Numbered from the stretch's first letter, positions 45,065 through 56,871 are shown. The stretch is 64,000 nt of DNA from Moniliella sp. 'wahieum' (GCA_003971905.1 RSEE01000079.1:124001-188000); one strand, 5' to 3'. Numbers and translations: made by a program. Notes: generated from the letters alone by a model not told the origin.

Positions 45065-48000
45065 CGATGTGCAACTCGCGCATTCTCCGCCCCTGTCGAT
45101 TCAGCTTTCAGCCCTACTCGCACTAAAACCCCCCAGTCGCGAGCGTGTTGGGCTTATCAATTACCACACCTTCCAAAGGAGTACGTTGTAATAGGTACAG
45201 GAACACGGGTACAGCTGCTCAGTACTCAGTGGCGCGTCTTTTCAAGCTTTAGCCGAAGGCTTGATGAGGCTGAGCCTCAGTGCTAACTAATGAAGCAAGT
45301 GAAGCAAATGACATGTGAGTTGACCCGGCGACACTATAGCGGCACAGCCAGGTGAAGCTGAAGTGTGGCGCTTGGCAGCTCCGGAGATACAGGTATTGAT
45401 CCGAAAAAACAAATAAGTTGAAAATTGACACTGCGAGCGCCGCTGCCGCGCTATCATCACACATACAGGCATCACCGTCATGCGTCACGAGTACCCCAGT
45501 ACCTAGTAAGTAGTAGCCTCGTGACGCGAGTGACGCGTGACCTGTGACCATGATCATCGAGAACAACCGAATAAATATAATAAACAATCTCTTATCTACC
45601 ATGGGACAAGAAACGCCGCGTGCCAGGTTTCGCTCAGCGCTCACTGATTATCCGGCGTTTCGGCTGGACGTCGGGTACTAGGTACTGCTGCTACCTTATA
45701 TATAACTCGTAGTGTTTTTTTCACCGTGTCGTAACGTGTGGCTGTGGAGGACGAGAGAAATGAGGGGAAGGTGGGGTTTTTGTATGTTCAAAGGAGAAAA
45801 GATTCCCAACAAAGAAAGGGTAGGGAGGGGAGAGTCGGAGACAAGAAGGAATGACGACGAAATGCTAGCGCTAATGCCGCGACTGAGGTATTTTGCAACC
45901 ACGCCAACAGTGGTATATGTATAAACAACATCCGCGTTTAACGAACCCTCTGTGACGTGTCCGAGCGCTCAGCAGGCTGAGCGCTGCAAATTCAAAGGGA
46001 GCCGTGTGACAGCTGTGCTCTTTTCGTGATGCATTAAATGAGCGAGGAGACACGGCGTAGGGGGAGATGTCAGCGCATCATGCATGCAGCTGATCACGCA
46101 TCACGCATCGCGCTGTTCTACCCGACTCTCCCCTATGTTCTGCCCTAACGGGCTCCTCTTTTGGAATAGATCCATCACCTCCCTCTCTCTTCTCTCTCCG
46201 TAGGCCTTTGTCCTCGTTTAACAGGAGATAGGGGAGAGAGACCGATGTATAGAGCTGTGTTCGAGCATCATGTCAAAATGCACGAGGAAGTGATATTTGG
46301 AATAGCCTGTTTGTAATTTTTTTCGTCACTCTCTGTTTGACCTCGGAGATCTCAACGTCGCTCAACTACAGATCTCATCGTCCCTCAAGTACAAAGTTGA
46401 GCGGCTGAGGACTGTGGTATCAATGTGACATCTGGTCTGGAAGGGAAAATCACAACCGGAGGGAAAAGTCGGAGTGTTTTGGTGTGTGAGTAAGTTTTTT
46501 CACAGCTTCTCTCAGATCTCAGTGTTCAACGCCCCTCCATATATACAGGCCCAACAGCGTCAACACCTCTCTTCCGTCAGTTCAACAACTGCTTATAAGG
46601 GGATGGCATCAATCAATACAACCTTTGGCCATCAAACGTTCAATAAGAGGCCACCGTCGTCGCGCGGAGTTATAGCCCGCTTGGTTCCCATCGTCAATGA
46701 ATCCGCAGTAGAGAGCAAAGTCACTCCTCTTAGTTGCCTGCTTGGTACTTTCCGTCCTTTGGCTCTCACAGCTTTCCACCTCTCAGCTGTCGCTTAGTGT
46801 TTCGGCATTCCTGAATTCAACCTATCGAGCTTTCAGCCCCACAGACTTCAGTCTCCCCCGGCTTCGATATATCGGTTCCCGCTTCAGACCAAATTCGGGT
46901 AGTTTATATTCATCACGGACCCCCTTTTAAAGTCTGGTATTTCACCAGTCATATCCCTGTTGTGAGTGCACACATAAGTGTACGATGTGGAAGGGCTAGT
47001 GTCATGCATATCCCGCTGGCTTCGGGGAGAGAGCAGTGCTACCAGGTAACCATGTGACCAGCAGTCATATACATAGTCCTCGATTAAGAGAATGCATTCG
47101 GTGGCGTCTTCAGTGAGACCAGAGGGGAAGCTTTGAAGATAGGGAGATAGGGGAGCACCTTAACACCACGATGTAATTCCTGGCACCTATTAGGTCCATG
47201 GTTGCAGCTCCTTCCACAACAATCTTGACAACCTTGGAATCATTTGCGGCACTGCTCTCGCCGTACTTCCTTGCTAACTTAGGGTCACAAGCTTTGAATC
47301 TCGTCGATATCGCTCGTTATCAAGGAGATTTCCAAATGGAAAAGGTCCGGGGCGGTGCCGTGACCCGACTTTTACGTGACCTCAGAGGAATAGTGCCTTG
47401 GATCTCTTACGAGGCGCTCCGTTTATCTCCGGATGCTGAGCCCCGCATGTCGTAGACATCTCACAGCCCAACACACGTCAGTCCTGTTAGACTAGCGAGA
47501 GAGAGCCAGTCGACACCTTATCCATGCTGCGGATATGATCCGCGGCCCGCCATGGTCGCATGGGCTCATGAGCGGTACGATGCTTTGCCCATTATTGCGT
47601 CCAGTCTTGGAAGAAACCTTCCTGCTGTGCTCGGCTATGCAGCGTTAGCGCCTTTGAGAGCATGGCTGTGCATTAGTCTTTACCTCCCTGGAAAGTGCCC
47701 CGCATTGTGTCTATACCTGTCATGGGGCACTTGAGGCCTGGTTTCTTCTGTTGTATATACAAGCCATGTCTAAGGTTTGTTGCTAGCTCTGGTCCTTGTC
47801 GATCATCCTGTCTTTGGTCTCCCGACTACCCATTCCTCCCTTGCCCTTCCACATCCTACCACCCTTACGCTTACGAATTTACGACTTACGTCGAGTTCGC
47901 TGTAAGCCGCGGTTACTCTCATCAGTACTCAGTAGCACTTGCTCTTCATCTTTAGGACTCTGTCTGTCCCCGCCTAATACTACACCGGAGTAACTTCGGA

Positions 48001-48907
48001 GCTCCTGGACCCCTTCAACTGGTCTACGACCTACGTACGCGGCTCCTACCTCCGAGAGTCTGAGCTGCGGCCTTTGCACGCAGGCAGCCGCAAACTACTA
48101 TAGAGGGTCTCTCCATCGCCTCTTGGATCTTGACCCGCTCGGTTCCACCAGGATCTGAAGCAGGACCTAATGTACGAGACACCGATTGGCCTGTCCAAAT
48201 TTAACGTTTATACCCCTAAACTACAGGGGAGGTCCCTCCACCTCGGGACCCCCCTCCCCATGACAGGTTCCCCCCGTAGAGACGAGATTTCTGGTACATC
48301 GTTCTATTGTCCCGCGCGAAGCGCTAATATAGGATTCCCTCTTAGTAAAAATCTCACCGGTCGTCTCCTCTTCGCTATAGTTTGAGCTATAAAAACCAAT
48401 CGGGTTTAGGGATGCTGTTCTACATCCCCGCCCAGCGAAATACATTTCCGTTCCTCTGGGTGTGGATTTGCATCTTAAGTTGTCAATCAATGTATTTTGG
48501 CTCAGAACCATAGCACTACAAGACACGAGAACTCTTGTTGATCCTATGTTGCCATAGGATGTAGCTCTTCTCACCGTGTAGCTTGCCTTACCGAGCTACG
48601 TTCTCATGCATCATGCCAACGATACAGCCAGCACAGGGCACGTGAAATGCCTGTGCCATTGAACTACAGCATCTAGGGGTGTGAAACCATGGACTGAATA
48701 AGGTGGGTGATCATAGCCATGATGCACTTTGGGGGGTGTCCTAGTGAAGGTACAGCCAAGGCTGCACTGCGTTGCTGTGCGGTGGGGCAAAAAAAACGCC
48801 GCGCAATGAAGGAAGAGGAAACTCAAGCTCCTTCCATCTCGCCGCATGAAGCCCAGTGCAATGCCAAGAAGGGTGGGCAAGCAGATGCATCGTTCAAGAG
48901 AAGCCAC
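45065..48907. other. Long AT-richer gene-free region
   Basis: Almost 4 kb without a recognisable gene. Composition looks more AT-rich than most of the window, with T runs near 45712 and 46318. Includes CTCAGTACTCAGTGG at 45217, TGACGCGAGTGACGCGTGACC at 45523 and ATCATGCATGCAGCTGATCACGCATCACGC near 46076. A frame at 47198-47455 (85 codons) is the longest with even composition but is unrecognised. Confidence 0.5.
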
Positions 48908-49313
48908 TTAGAAGCGCAGGGGCGTAAAGAACCAACGGTTCTTGCCAGTCAGGTAACGCTCCTCGAAGAGCTTCTTGACAGCCTTCTTCGAGTCCTTCTT
49001 GCTGGCCGGCTCCTTGAGCGCGTCAGCGGTGACAACACCCTTAAGGCCCTCGAGCTCGAGAGCGTAGCGGGTGGGCATCAAGTGGTTGTAGTTGATGGCC
49101 TTCACAAAGGGCTTACCTTGCTGCGGCGTGACACTTCTTCGCGCCATGGCCTTGGTAACCTTGCGGGGGTAGCGCTCAATCCCAGCAACAAGAACATGGG
49201 GGTAAGGGCGCTCCTTGGTCCCGTCGTCGTGCTGCTTGATCACAACGACCTTCTTACCGGCCTGGCGTCCATGGAGACGAGGGCAACCTTCCCGGGCTTG
49301 TAGATGCGCGCAT
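48908..49313 (-). CDS. RPL27: 60S ribosomal protein eL27
   Basis: Structural protein of the large ribosomal subunit. The minus-strand sequence reads RIYKPGKVALV, GRQAGKKVVVIKQ, DDGTKERPYPH, VAGIERYPRKVTKAM, KPFVKAINYNHLMPTRYALE, then the C-terminal FEERYLTGKNRWFFTPLRF and stop at 48908. The start is placed at 49313: with one G restored (ATGGCGCGC) the protein would open MARIYKPGK, as expected. A second one-base repair near 49265-49270 joins ALV to LHGRQAGKK. Repaired length is 135 residues, exactly the family length. It is divergent with uS12, about 725 bases apart, so a shared promoter region is likely. Confidence 0.93.
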
Positions 49314-50038
49314 TGTTTCTGCACAACCAGAAAGGGTAAGCATTCCGTCCCAATAGCAGTAGAGTGCATGCAGTCCGTCTCCGCTGGATAATGGCCGCAG
49401 GGCGGGGACCGGGGCCGGAATGTACATCAGCCACAGGTCCAACACCCCCAGGGCCGCGTAACAGCGTAGTAGATCTAGCAGGCAACATTCGGGCACTAGA
49501 GGCGTGCACACACCTAGAGCCGTGCGATGGTGTTGGCGTGGATGGTGGTGCAACGTCGACTGACAAACCCTTCCTGAGGCAGTATGGCCGCCGTAGTAGA
49601 CAGTTGCGGAAACCAGGGCGCTGCAACACTCCTCCTGTGCTGACATTGTCTGCATCTCAACCCTAGGAAGCATGAGCGCAGTATACAGCAGGCAAAAATA
49701 AATAATGTGCCGCAGCGCAGAGCAATCACAATAGGTTAAAATTGCCCTCCTTTCGAATCGTAGCTCCTGCCGAGGAAGCGCCTGCTCACCACCGTTCAAA
49801 TCTGTAAGTGCTGTTTCTAAGGCCGCACCTAACCCGCCCTACGGCCCAGTCTCATGGCAGTCCTGCTACCTTTCTGTGTGAAGCCTGCCCCCTCGTCTTT
49901 TCGCGCAGGGGGTACCCGGCGTGAGCAACAGGATTGGGAAGGGTTTGCGATACTGCGGCCTTGGCGGCGGTGATTTATGCCTGCGATGGACTGGAGAAGG
50001 AGCGTGTGACTGACCTATGACCTGGTTTGTAGCCCATC
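49314..50038. other. Divergent promoter of eL27 and uS12
   Basis: Separates two ribosomal protein genes read outward. A likely 5' UTR intron acceptor (TGGTTTGTAG) precedes the uS12 ATG. No gene seen inside. Confidence 0.5.
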
Positions 50039-50521
50039 ATGGGTAAACCTAGTGGCCTCAACGCGGCGCGCAAGCTGCACACGACACGGCGTGAGAACAA
50101 GTGGGCCGACAAGGCTTGGAAGAACGCGCCCTTGGCAACTTCTAAGTCTTCCCCTACTGCTGGTTCGTCCCAGGCCAGGGGATCGTCCTTGAAAAGGTCG
50201 GTGTCGAAGCCAGCAGCCTAACTCGGCTATTCGCACAGTGTGTCCGTGTGAGCTGATCAAGAACGGAAAGAAGGTGGCCGCTTTCGTGCCCCACGACGGT
50301 TGCCTCAACTTTGTTGACGAGAACGACGAAGTGCTCATCGAGGGTTTCGGTCGTAAGGGCAAGGCTAAGGGTGACATTCCCGGTGTCCGTTTCCGTGTCA
50401 TCAAGGTATCGGGTGTTGGTATGTATATGTTTCTGTTTTCTTTTGACCATGTTGGGCTGACCACCTGCTCTCAGGTCTCTATGCGCTCTTCCGCGAGAAG
50501 AAGGAGAAGCCCCGTTCATAA
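50039..50521 (+). CDS. RPS23: 40S ribosomal protein uS12 (S23)
   Basis: Decoding-centre protein of the small subunit. Start at 50039 gives [80 protein letters not shown] and [17 protein letters not shown] follow. A 56-bp intron, 50419-50474, joins VSGVG to [14 protein letters not shown] and the stop at 50519-50521. Compared with this nearly invariant family, bases are missing near 50135-50145 and 50178, and a missing A near 50213 is followed by an extra C near 50236, so that the invariant KQPNSAIRK segment lies in a shifted frame between them. This paired shift in an ultra-conserved loop (the PNSA loop) is strong evidence of sequence error or of a dead copy. Confidence 0.94.
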
Positions 50522-51064
50522 GCTGCACGCATCGCTTTCCGGTGGGCCATGCTTCGCTCCTTGCTCTAGTGGCTCCACTCCTATGCAGGATAGAGACGCA
50601 TCTTTGTACGATTGGTTAACATCATGTTGCCTGACCTAAAAGATCCATGTGAAACGCCCACCAGAACTGATGGCCACTTCAATTAAGAGTTTTGTGTCGA
50701 GTTATCAGTTTGCAGATGAACTTGTGGTACCTTGTTGAAGAGACTTGAAGCTTGAAGCTAGAGACCTGTATAGGTGTGAAGTGGGTGGTAGATTGACCGA
50801 ATTCCTCCCCTATAATAGTTGTTTTGGGCAAATGCCTTGTTACCAGATTTGACGGGCCGAGTGACGTTGCGTCGTCATACGTCCAAGTGGGCTTGAGTGC
50901 ATTCCGGCAATTTGGCCTGCTCGCCATCTGCCTGCTCAGGCAGAGGTAGTATGTCGTACTCCCATCTTGAGGTGAATCTGTGATCCAGAGAGGCGACAGA
51001 TCATCAACTTTCTTAACATCGGAATGATCCTTACATGAAATTGAAAACTGCAATTGATGTATCT
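50522..51064. other. Intergenic
   Basis: 3' flank of uS12 and 5' flank of tRNA-Trp. CTTGAAGCTTGAAGC near 50745. No gene seen. Confidence 0.45.
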
Positions 51065-51145
51065 GACCCCTTGGCGCAGCGGTAGCGCGTGAGATTCCAG
51101 TTGTTGGCATCCTCAAGGTCATCCGTTCAAATCGGGTAGGGGTCA
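51065..51145 (+). tRNA. tRNA-Trp (anticodon CCA) with 9-nt intron
   Basis: Acceptor GACCCCT pairs with AGGGGTC, D arm GGCGCAGCGGTAGCGC, anticodon CCA in TTCCAG, a 9-base intron beginning after position 37, T arm ATCCG-TTCAAAT-CGGGT. A TTTTTT terminator follows at 51146-51151. Removing nine bases leaves the standard 72. The anticodon stem has an A-C mismatch at its base-31/39 pair. Confidence 0.92.
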
Positions 51146-51151
51146 TTTTTT
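51146..51151 (+). terminator. Pol III T-run terminator of tRNA-Trp
   Basis: TTTTTT directly after the discriminator base. Confidence 0.8.
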
Positions 51152-52339
51152 GCTTCACTGAGATCGATGATTTCTTTTCGTTACCCCCCGTTTAAACTAT
51201 GAAGGCAGCAAGAGCGTACATAGCTATAGCGCTTTATAGCGCTTGGGGGGTGGGGGGGGGGGCACAATAGGTGCACATGTAGAAGAGGTCGGAGAAATGG
51301 AGGAGGGCGATGCGGCCAGAAGGAACGGCAGGAAACGGCTTAGCGGGCTGTCCGCAGGGGAGAAGACTATATTGCAGCGAGTGGGTTACCTGCCACTCGC
51401 CAATCCTGAAGCTTGAAGCCTAAAGCGAGGAGTAATCTTGAGCAACGTGGATGCAGGGTGGAAGGGCGTATGGTACGGCCAGTACCCAGTGGCTGGTTTG
51501 AATCCATCTCTTTTGCTTCGGCACATGCAACCCAAGAAACGGGGTCGACGTATTTGTCCCGGTGGTGTTGGTCACCGATAACGATATTGCTGACCGGCCG
51601 GTGGTGGCGCCTGGGCAAACCAGGGCCTCGCAGAGTGTCTATGTCAGTCCTTCACGTATGACTCACCCCCTGCAGTGCACTCAACTTGAATAGTGGCTAG
51701 TCAGCTAGTCGTCAGCTAGTCACCACCACCGGCATTCCATGTCCCCGTTCCATTCCATGCTGGCGCAGGCTGGCGCCCAAGTGCTCACGCCGCAAGCAGA
51801 GCGCCACCAGGCATGGCACATGCGATCTGAGATCTGAGACGGAGGCGCCGGAAGCCCCTGGTCTGTCTCGTCTCAGGTGTCGTGCTGCGTTGCAGGACAT
51901 CATGCATCATGCAGCGTGCATCGAGCATCCTGCTTCGTCACGCGTCACTAGTCACTGGCAGGAGGCGGGCACAGGGAGGCAGACATGCTGTCCGAAAAAG
52001 AACACTTTGACGGCGATCGATGACACTCGCGCCGTGCCCAGCACCCCGTCCGCAGTACCTGCCAGGGGCAGGCCAGCCAGGCCAAGCCAAGCCAAGCCAT
52101 CCCCAAACAGGCAAGCCCGGGTCCCCGGCCCAACTAACCGCGAACGCCTACCCCCGCGCACTGAGTACACCCTCCACAATCCAGACGCGGGAACAGATCC
52201 CACAGCACACAGGCCCTCTGCGCCCTGCTTTGTTCTGCACACACTACTCCACTGCGCCACGCTGGCATCCCTACTGTCGCATACGCCCAGTGTGCCCGCC
52301 CAGCCCCTACACTTGTAGGTCCATATTTCTCCGCCGTGG
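51152..52339. other. Gene-free region upstream of the secreted protein
   Basis: Contains GCTATAGCGCTTTATAGCGC near 51221, a G run near 51246-51262, CTGAAGCTTGAAGCC at 51407, CTAGTCAGCTAGTCGTCAGCTAGTC near 51697-51720, ACGCGTCACTAGTCACTGG at 51938 and CCAAG pentamers near 52078-52100. No gene supported. Confidence 0.5.
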
Positions 52340-52345
52340 TATAAA
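52340..52345 (+). promoter_or_regulatory. TATA box of the secreted lysozyme-like gene
   Basis: TATAAA in GTGGTATAAAG, about 180 bases before the ATG at 52525, followed by a C/T-rich leader. The context matches the sugar-transporter promoter. Confidence 0.6.
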
Positions 52346-52524
52346 GTTGCCCCCTTTCCCCTCTTCCCTGCGTCTCCCCACCACCACCACCCGCATACCT
52401 TCACAGAGCAGGCTCTGTCCCCTGATTCCCACTAGCCGGTCTAGTCCTTGCCCTACCCTCCCTCCTCAACCTTACGACACCTCCGCTCGCCACCTTCTCT
52501 CTCTCCACCCTATCCATATTCACC

Positions 52525-53845
52525 ATGGTCGCCCTCAAGCACATTCTTGTCGCCGTCGGATTGGTAGCGCCGGTCGCTGCCGACCTGTCCTTCGTCAAGG
52601 GGAACCACATGCACGTGGCTCGTGCGTTTGAACAGCGCGCGCGCCTGTCCCTGAGCCCGTGTGGCAAGTCGACGCCCCCGGTCGGATGCGCTTCAAGAAA
52701 CGTCATTCCAAGCACTGGTCCATCCACCACCACCTCATTCCCTCGGGCACCGCTGGTTCGGGCCGGGGTCTGCTGCTCCGACAGGATTTCCTTCATCGGG
52801 TTCCGACTCGGGATCGGATTCCAGCTCCAGTTGGGGCTCGGGCTCTTCTGGCTCGGGCTCTGCTGGCTCGGGTTCCTCATCGGGCTCCGAAGCATCTTCT
52901 GACGGAAGCTGCTCGGACGCACCGTCGTATTCGGCCTCTGCTGCGGCCAGTGCGTCGTCGTTGAAAGGTAATTTGCACTACAAGAGCGGCTCCAAGTCGT
53001 CTTCTTCCTCTTCCAGCCGGGGTTGGGGTTCCGGGTCCGGTTCTTCGGACTCGGATTCGGGTTCTTCCAGCTCTTCGGGTTCTTCGGGTTCTTCGGGCTC
53101 TTCGGGATCCAGCTCTGGATACAGCAAGCAGCAACTCAAGTCTGATCTCACTAGCTTCCTCAGTGCGGTTGGAGACACGAACAATGCTCAGTCGCACTTT
53201 GACGAATATGTCGAGGCAATTTGGGACTCGGCGCAGCGGTACTGGCCCGATCTGCCTCTCGAGCTGGTTTGCCGTACCATCATGGCTGACATTCGGACCG
53301 AGTCGGACTTCCAAGCCAACATGGTGGACGGAACGGCGTGGGGTGCTCTCCAGGTCACTCCGGGCGGAAGTTCAGGAGAGTTGACCCTGTTCCAGCAGCA
53401 TGCCACCACGACCAACACCTTTTCTTGGGGCAAGGGCAAGATGGGCACCTTGATCGACTACAAGACCAAGAAGCCCATTGACCTTCAGTCGCTCACCCAA
53501 CAGGACTTGCTCCGCCCTTGGATCAACATTCATGTCGCTGAGTGGATTCAATCGAACGAGGCTCGGACGGGCTCGGCAGACCCCGGGGACTGGTCCCGTC
53601 TCGCCTCAGAGGCCAAGAACGGTGGTCGCATCTCTGTCAACTCTGGTGTCAAGGCCAACATGGCTACTGGGCTTGGCACGTGGTTCGCCGGCCCCAATGC
53701 TGACGACGGTTTCCAGACTTCGGGAGACAAGGGCAGTGGCGGTTACGTCAACACTGTCATGCAGGGCCTCGGTCATTTCTACAATGGCAACGCGCCTAGC
53801 CTTACCCAGCACACTGTCCGGCAAGGACTGGTCGATTTCCATTAA
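52525..53845 (+). CDS. Secreted Ser/Gly-linker protein with lysozyme/SLT-like domain
   Basis: Start at 52525 gives a clean signal peptide (MVALKHILVAVGLVAPVAAD). A propeptide-like region follows that, after a one-base repair near 52640-52650, reads FKKRHSKHWSIHHH. A second shift near 52760 opens a long Ser/Gly/Asp linker (52790-53125), likely O-glycosylated. The C-terminal domain of about 235 residues begins YSKQQLKSDLTSFL and contains RYWPDLPLELVCRTIMADIRTESDF, then GTAWGALQVTP, a layout typical of the lysozyme-like / soluble lytic transglycosylase fold, where the Glu of RTESDF would be the catalytic acid. It ends GYVNTVMQGLGHFYNGNAPSL and a stop at 53843-53845. Fungi lack peptidoglycan, so the substrate could be bacterial walls or chitin-like polymers; this is inference. 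The enzyme class is not certain. Confidence 0.7.
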
Positions 53846-55095
53846 CTTTCACTCTCCAGCTGGTCTGAAGTGAAGTGTATTGCGGCTTTCCTCTGTCTTC
53901 TATTACCTACCTACGGGCTGTGCCCTGCGGGATGTACTGAGATGCACCACGGCTTTTGAATCCGTGAGCCTACGTGTCTGCACAGAAAATCTTTTGAGTG
54001 CAATAACTCAGAAGCACGAGCGGGATGCTCATAGTTTGTAACACCAGCCCGCAGATGAGGTGGTGTCTGGTGATGTTCGCTGGACCTCCAAGTTCCGTTG
54101 AGAGCTTTTATGCATCGCGCTTTATCCCAAGGGGCGAGGATCGGAGGTAGCATCGAGGGGAGATGAATGAAGGCGCTCCTCGGCAGCGACGTTCTAGAAG
54201 GGTTGGTTGGCTCCCTTCAGAAAGATCATGGGGAAGCGCGGTGAGTGATGATACCACTCACTGTATGGTGTGTCTGGCCGGAGTAGGTCTGTCGCCTCTC
54301 ACCATTACACTCGGGTGCTAGCACCCCCTCCCACCCTAGAGCGTGACCCATGAGTGGGACCTCTCTGCTATAAGCTTCAGTCTATATATACCAGATGGTG
54401 GCACAGCACGGTAATGTGCCCACCAAATTAGGAGATGTCCCTGGCATCACCCGCCAGCCAGGACTTTTCTGGATCCCGTTACTTGTCTCCAATAGCATAA
54501 TACTGGAGCAAAAGCAGATAAGTATGGACGTGATGGGCGCATGTGTGTGAGCGATGGTCCATTGTTCCTCGTCAGACTCATCTTCTATCTTTCCCGTGGT
54601 TGATAGGGGGTGCGACCTCGATGTCTACGGACCATAGCTGAATGGGAGGACGTGTGGCGCGTTCTGGTGCTGTGGCCGTCAATTGTGGATGCTGAAAAGT
54701 GCGGCACGACGCGAGACCTACGACGCGCCCACACATTTCCGCACACCTGTTCCAGTGCTCTCAGGGCAAGCAGCTCGTGGACATCCTTCCTGGACAGGGA
54801 CAGCTTGGCATTTACTATTTCCGATAGCTAGCGGGGCCTTACTACTTCTCTCGCGACCAACCCTTTTCCTGACACCGGCTGCACGTGTCGCTTGACGCTA
54901 GTATGACGGCCCGCTCCGACCCCTCGTCCTCAGACATCCAGAGCGCGGGTGTTCAGCTCGACTCAACACTCAGCACCTTCACCTTCAGTACCTTAAATTC
55001 CAGGTCCGCTATACCAGCCCTCAGATGATCGAGATGAACAGCCTACGCCATCCATCCGTTTACTCGTGGACATGCATTGCACCTAAAGGGCGAGT
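53846..55095. other. Intergenic, no gene seen
   Basis: 3' flank of the secreted protein and 3' flank of eIF2A. Short frames only; no repeats of note. Confidence 0.5.
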
Positions 55096-56871
55096 TCAAA
55101 GCGACGCAAGCTCATCGCGGATCTCCTTCTCACCTGCAATCTTCTGCAGCTGGTTCGCCTCAAGCTGTTCCCCGCGCCTGCCGGTCCTTCAACTCCTGGA
55201 TCGCCTTGAGCTTCTTGTTGAGGTTCCGCACCTTTTTCTCCAGCGAGTTGTTGAACGAGCCCGAGGCGTCCGCTACGCCCGCCGCAGCAACCGGCGCAAG
55301 CGCAGGAGCCGCCTTATCCTTCTTACCCTTTTTGGGAGCGCTCCCAGGAGGGGCACCAGGAACGGTCTTGCGTCCCCCGCGAGCCGATGGCGGCACGTAC
55401 GCCCCACTGTCTCCCAATCCGGACGCCGCCATGAGAGGGAAAGCGAGGTGGGTCCCGCGTCCCCGCCAAGCGCACGGGCGCCGGGTGGGCGGTAGACCTT
55501 GGCCGCTCCGGCCGGCTTAGCAGATTTGGATGTCTGGCTTGCCTGTGCCGAGGGCGAAGCCTCCGGCAGGCGGAAGAACAGATGGGAAAGCCGGCTCAGT
55601 CCCAGGAAGCGCTGGCCGCCACGAGGCCTGGTACAGTTCCTCGGCCGGAACCACGTGTACCAGCTTGCCAGTGCAGTGCCAGAGACGCACCCCGTTGTCC
55701 ACTCGCAGACGGGGAGAGAGCACAGCAGTAAGGATAAACAGACCGTCAGGCGACCATTGGCACACCGAGCTGCCAGGCGCCTCAAACGTGTACACCTTGC
55801 CTTGCGATAGGTTTTCCCGATCCCACACGTCAACCGTGCCGTGCAAGTTGCCAAAGCCACCGAGGAGAAGGAAACGGCCCTGCGGGTTGAAGGCAACAAA
55901 GTTACGCGGGGCCACGCCAAGCTCGGCAATCACGTTGACCTTGTACGAGAACAACACAGTCTTGGCCGGCATGTAGCCGTAGATGACGACAAATTCGCGT
56001 CCATTTGGGCTCCAAGTAAAGTCATGGATCGGACCTTCCTTCTCGAGGCCAACGCGGCAGTCAAATTCGCCCCTCGAAGTCATCATGTAAGGTTGTTTTC
56101 GCCATAGTAGGATTGGCCCGTCTTGTCCACCTCGGTCGAGGTCATAAACAAGAGTGCCGACCCACTCGCATTCCACTTCATTTGGATCTTGTCGGCCTTG
56201 AAAAACGTCTTTTGAGAGACCGGGGCCGGCGTCTTGTTCCCGTCCAGACAGGAGACCAACGTAAACACGCGCACCGACGCGGGCTTTCCTTTCTTCTCAC
56301 CCACAAACGCGGCAAGCGAGGGCTTTTCTCCGGACCCAGAGCAAAGCTCGTCAAACCCTCCACACGAAGCTTGCCGAGGGGCACAGGGGCGCTCCCCTCA
56401 GCTAGCTGGCGCAAGTCAAACACCTGCAGCTCATTCGTAACTTGGCGAATACAGTAGGTCTCGTTGGACGAGAATTGAAAGAAGGCACCCTCCTGTGTCT
56501 TGCGTTCAAACTCGCCCACCTTCTTGCCCGACTTGACCTCCCAAATGATCAAGTTGGGAACCAGGCCAGCACCATCGTCTGTCTTGACCGGACGCGACCA
56601 CGTGGAGATAAAGTTCCCCAGCGGGGAAAAGGCCAGGTCAATCACGCCACTAACAGGAAGCGTGCGCACCAACTGCCCGGCATCCTTGTCGTCCGCCGAG
56701 TAGATAGCCACCGCATCGGGCAGGGCGGCGGCTACAACAGACCCGTCCGGCGCATACTGAACGTTTACCGAGCGCTTGGCCCGCAAAGTCGCCAGCGGGA
56801 GCGTAGGAGGGTGCGCCGGTGGCCAGTCCAAAGGCCTTTCCGGTGCGCCAAGCGTACTGTGCAGCGCTCAT
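55096..56871 (-). CDS. eIF2A: Eukaryotic translation initiation factor 2A
   Basis: Monomeric initiation factor that can deliver Met-tRNA independently of eIF2; cytosolic beta-propeller protein. Start at 56871 gives MSAAQYAWRTGKAFGLATG. Seen in order: SVNVQYAPDGSVVAAALPD, LAFSPLGNFISTWSRP, VPNLIIWEVKSGKKVGEF, FQFSSNETYCIRQVTNELQ, LTSFALGPEK, KTFFKADKIQMKWN, STEVDKTGQSYYGE, GPIHDFTWSPNGREFVVIYG, MPAKTVLFSY, APRNFVAFNPQGRFLLLGGFG, GTVDVWD, CQWSPDGLFILTAVLSPRLR and the C-terminal YVPPSARGG..KKVRNLNKKLKAIQELKD..ANQLQKI. The stop is TGA at 55096-55098. Frame repairs are needed near 56770-56830, 56310-56330, 56085-56100, 55500, 55430-55490 and 55165. Repaired length about 590, as expected. Confidence 0.93.

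Noticed and set aside
48615-48690. Minus-strand GTAGTTCAATGGCA, resembling a tRNA D arm
   Set aside because: No anticodon arm or T arm can be folded downstream.
51480-51530. GGTTTGAATCC, resembling a Pol III B box
   Set aside because: No A box 30-60 bases upstream and no paired acceptor stem.
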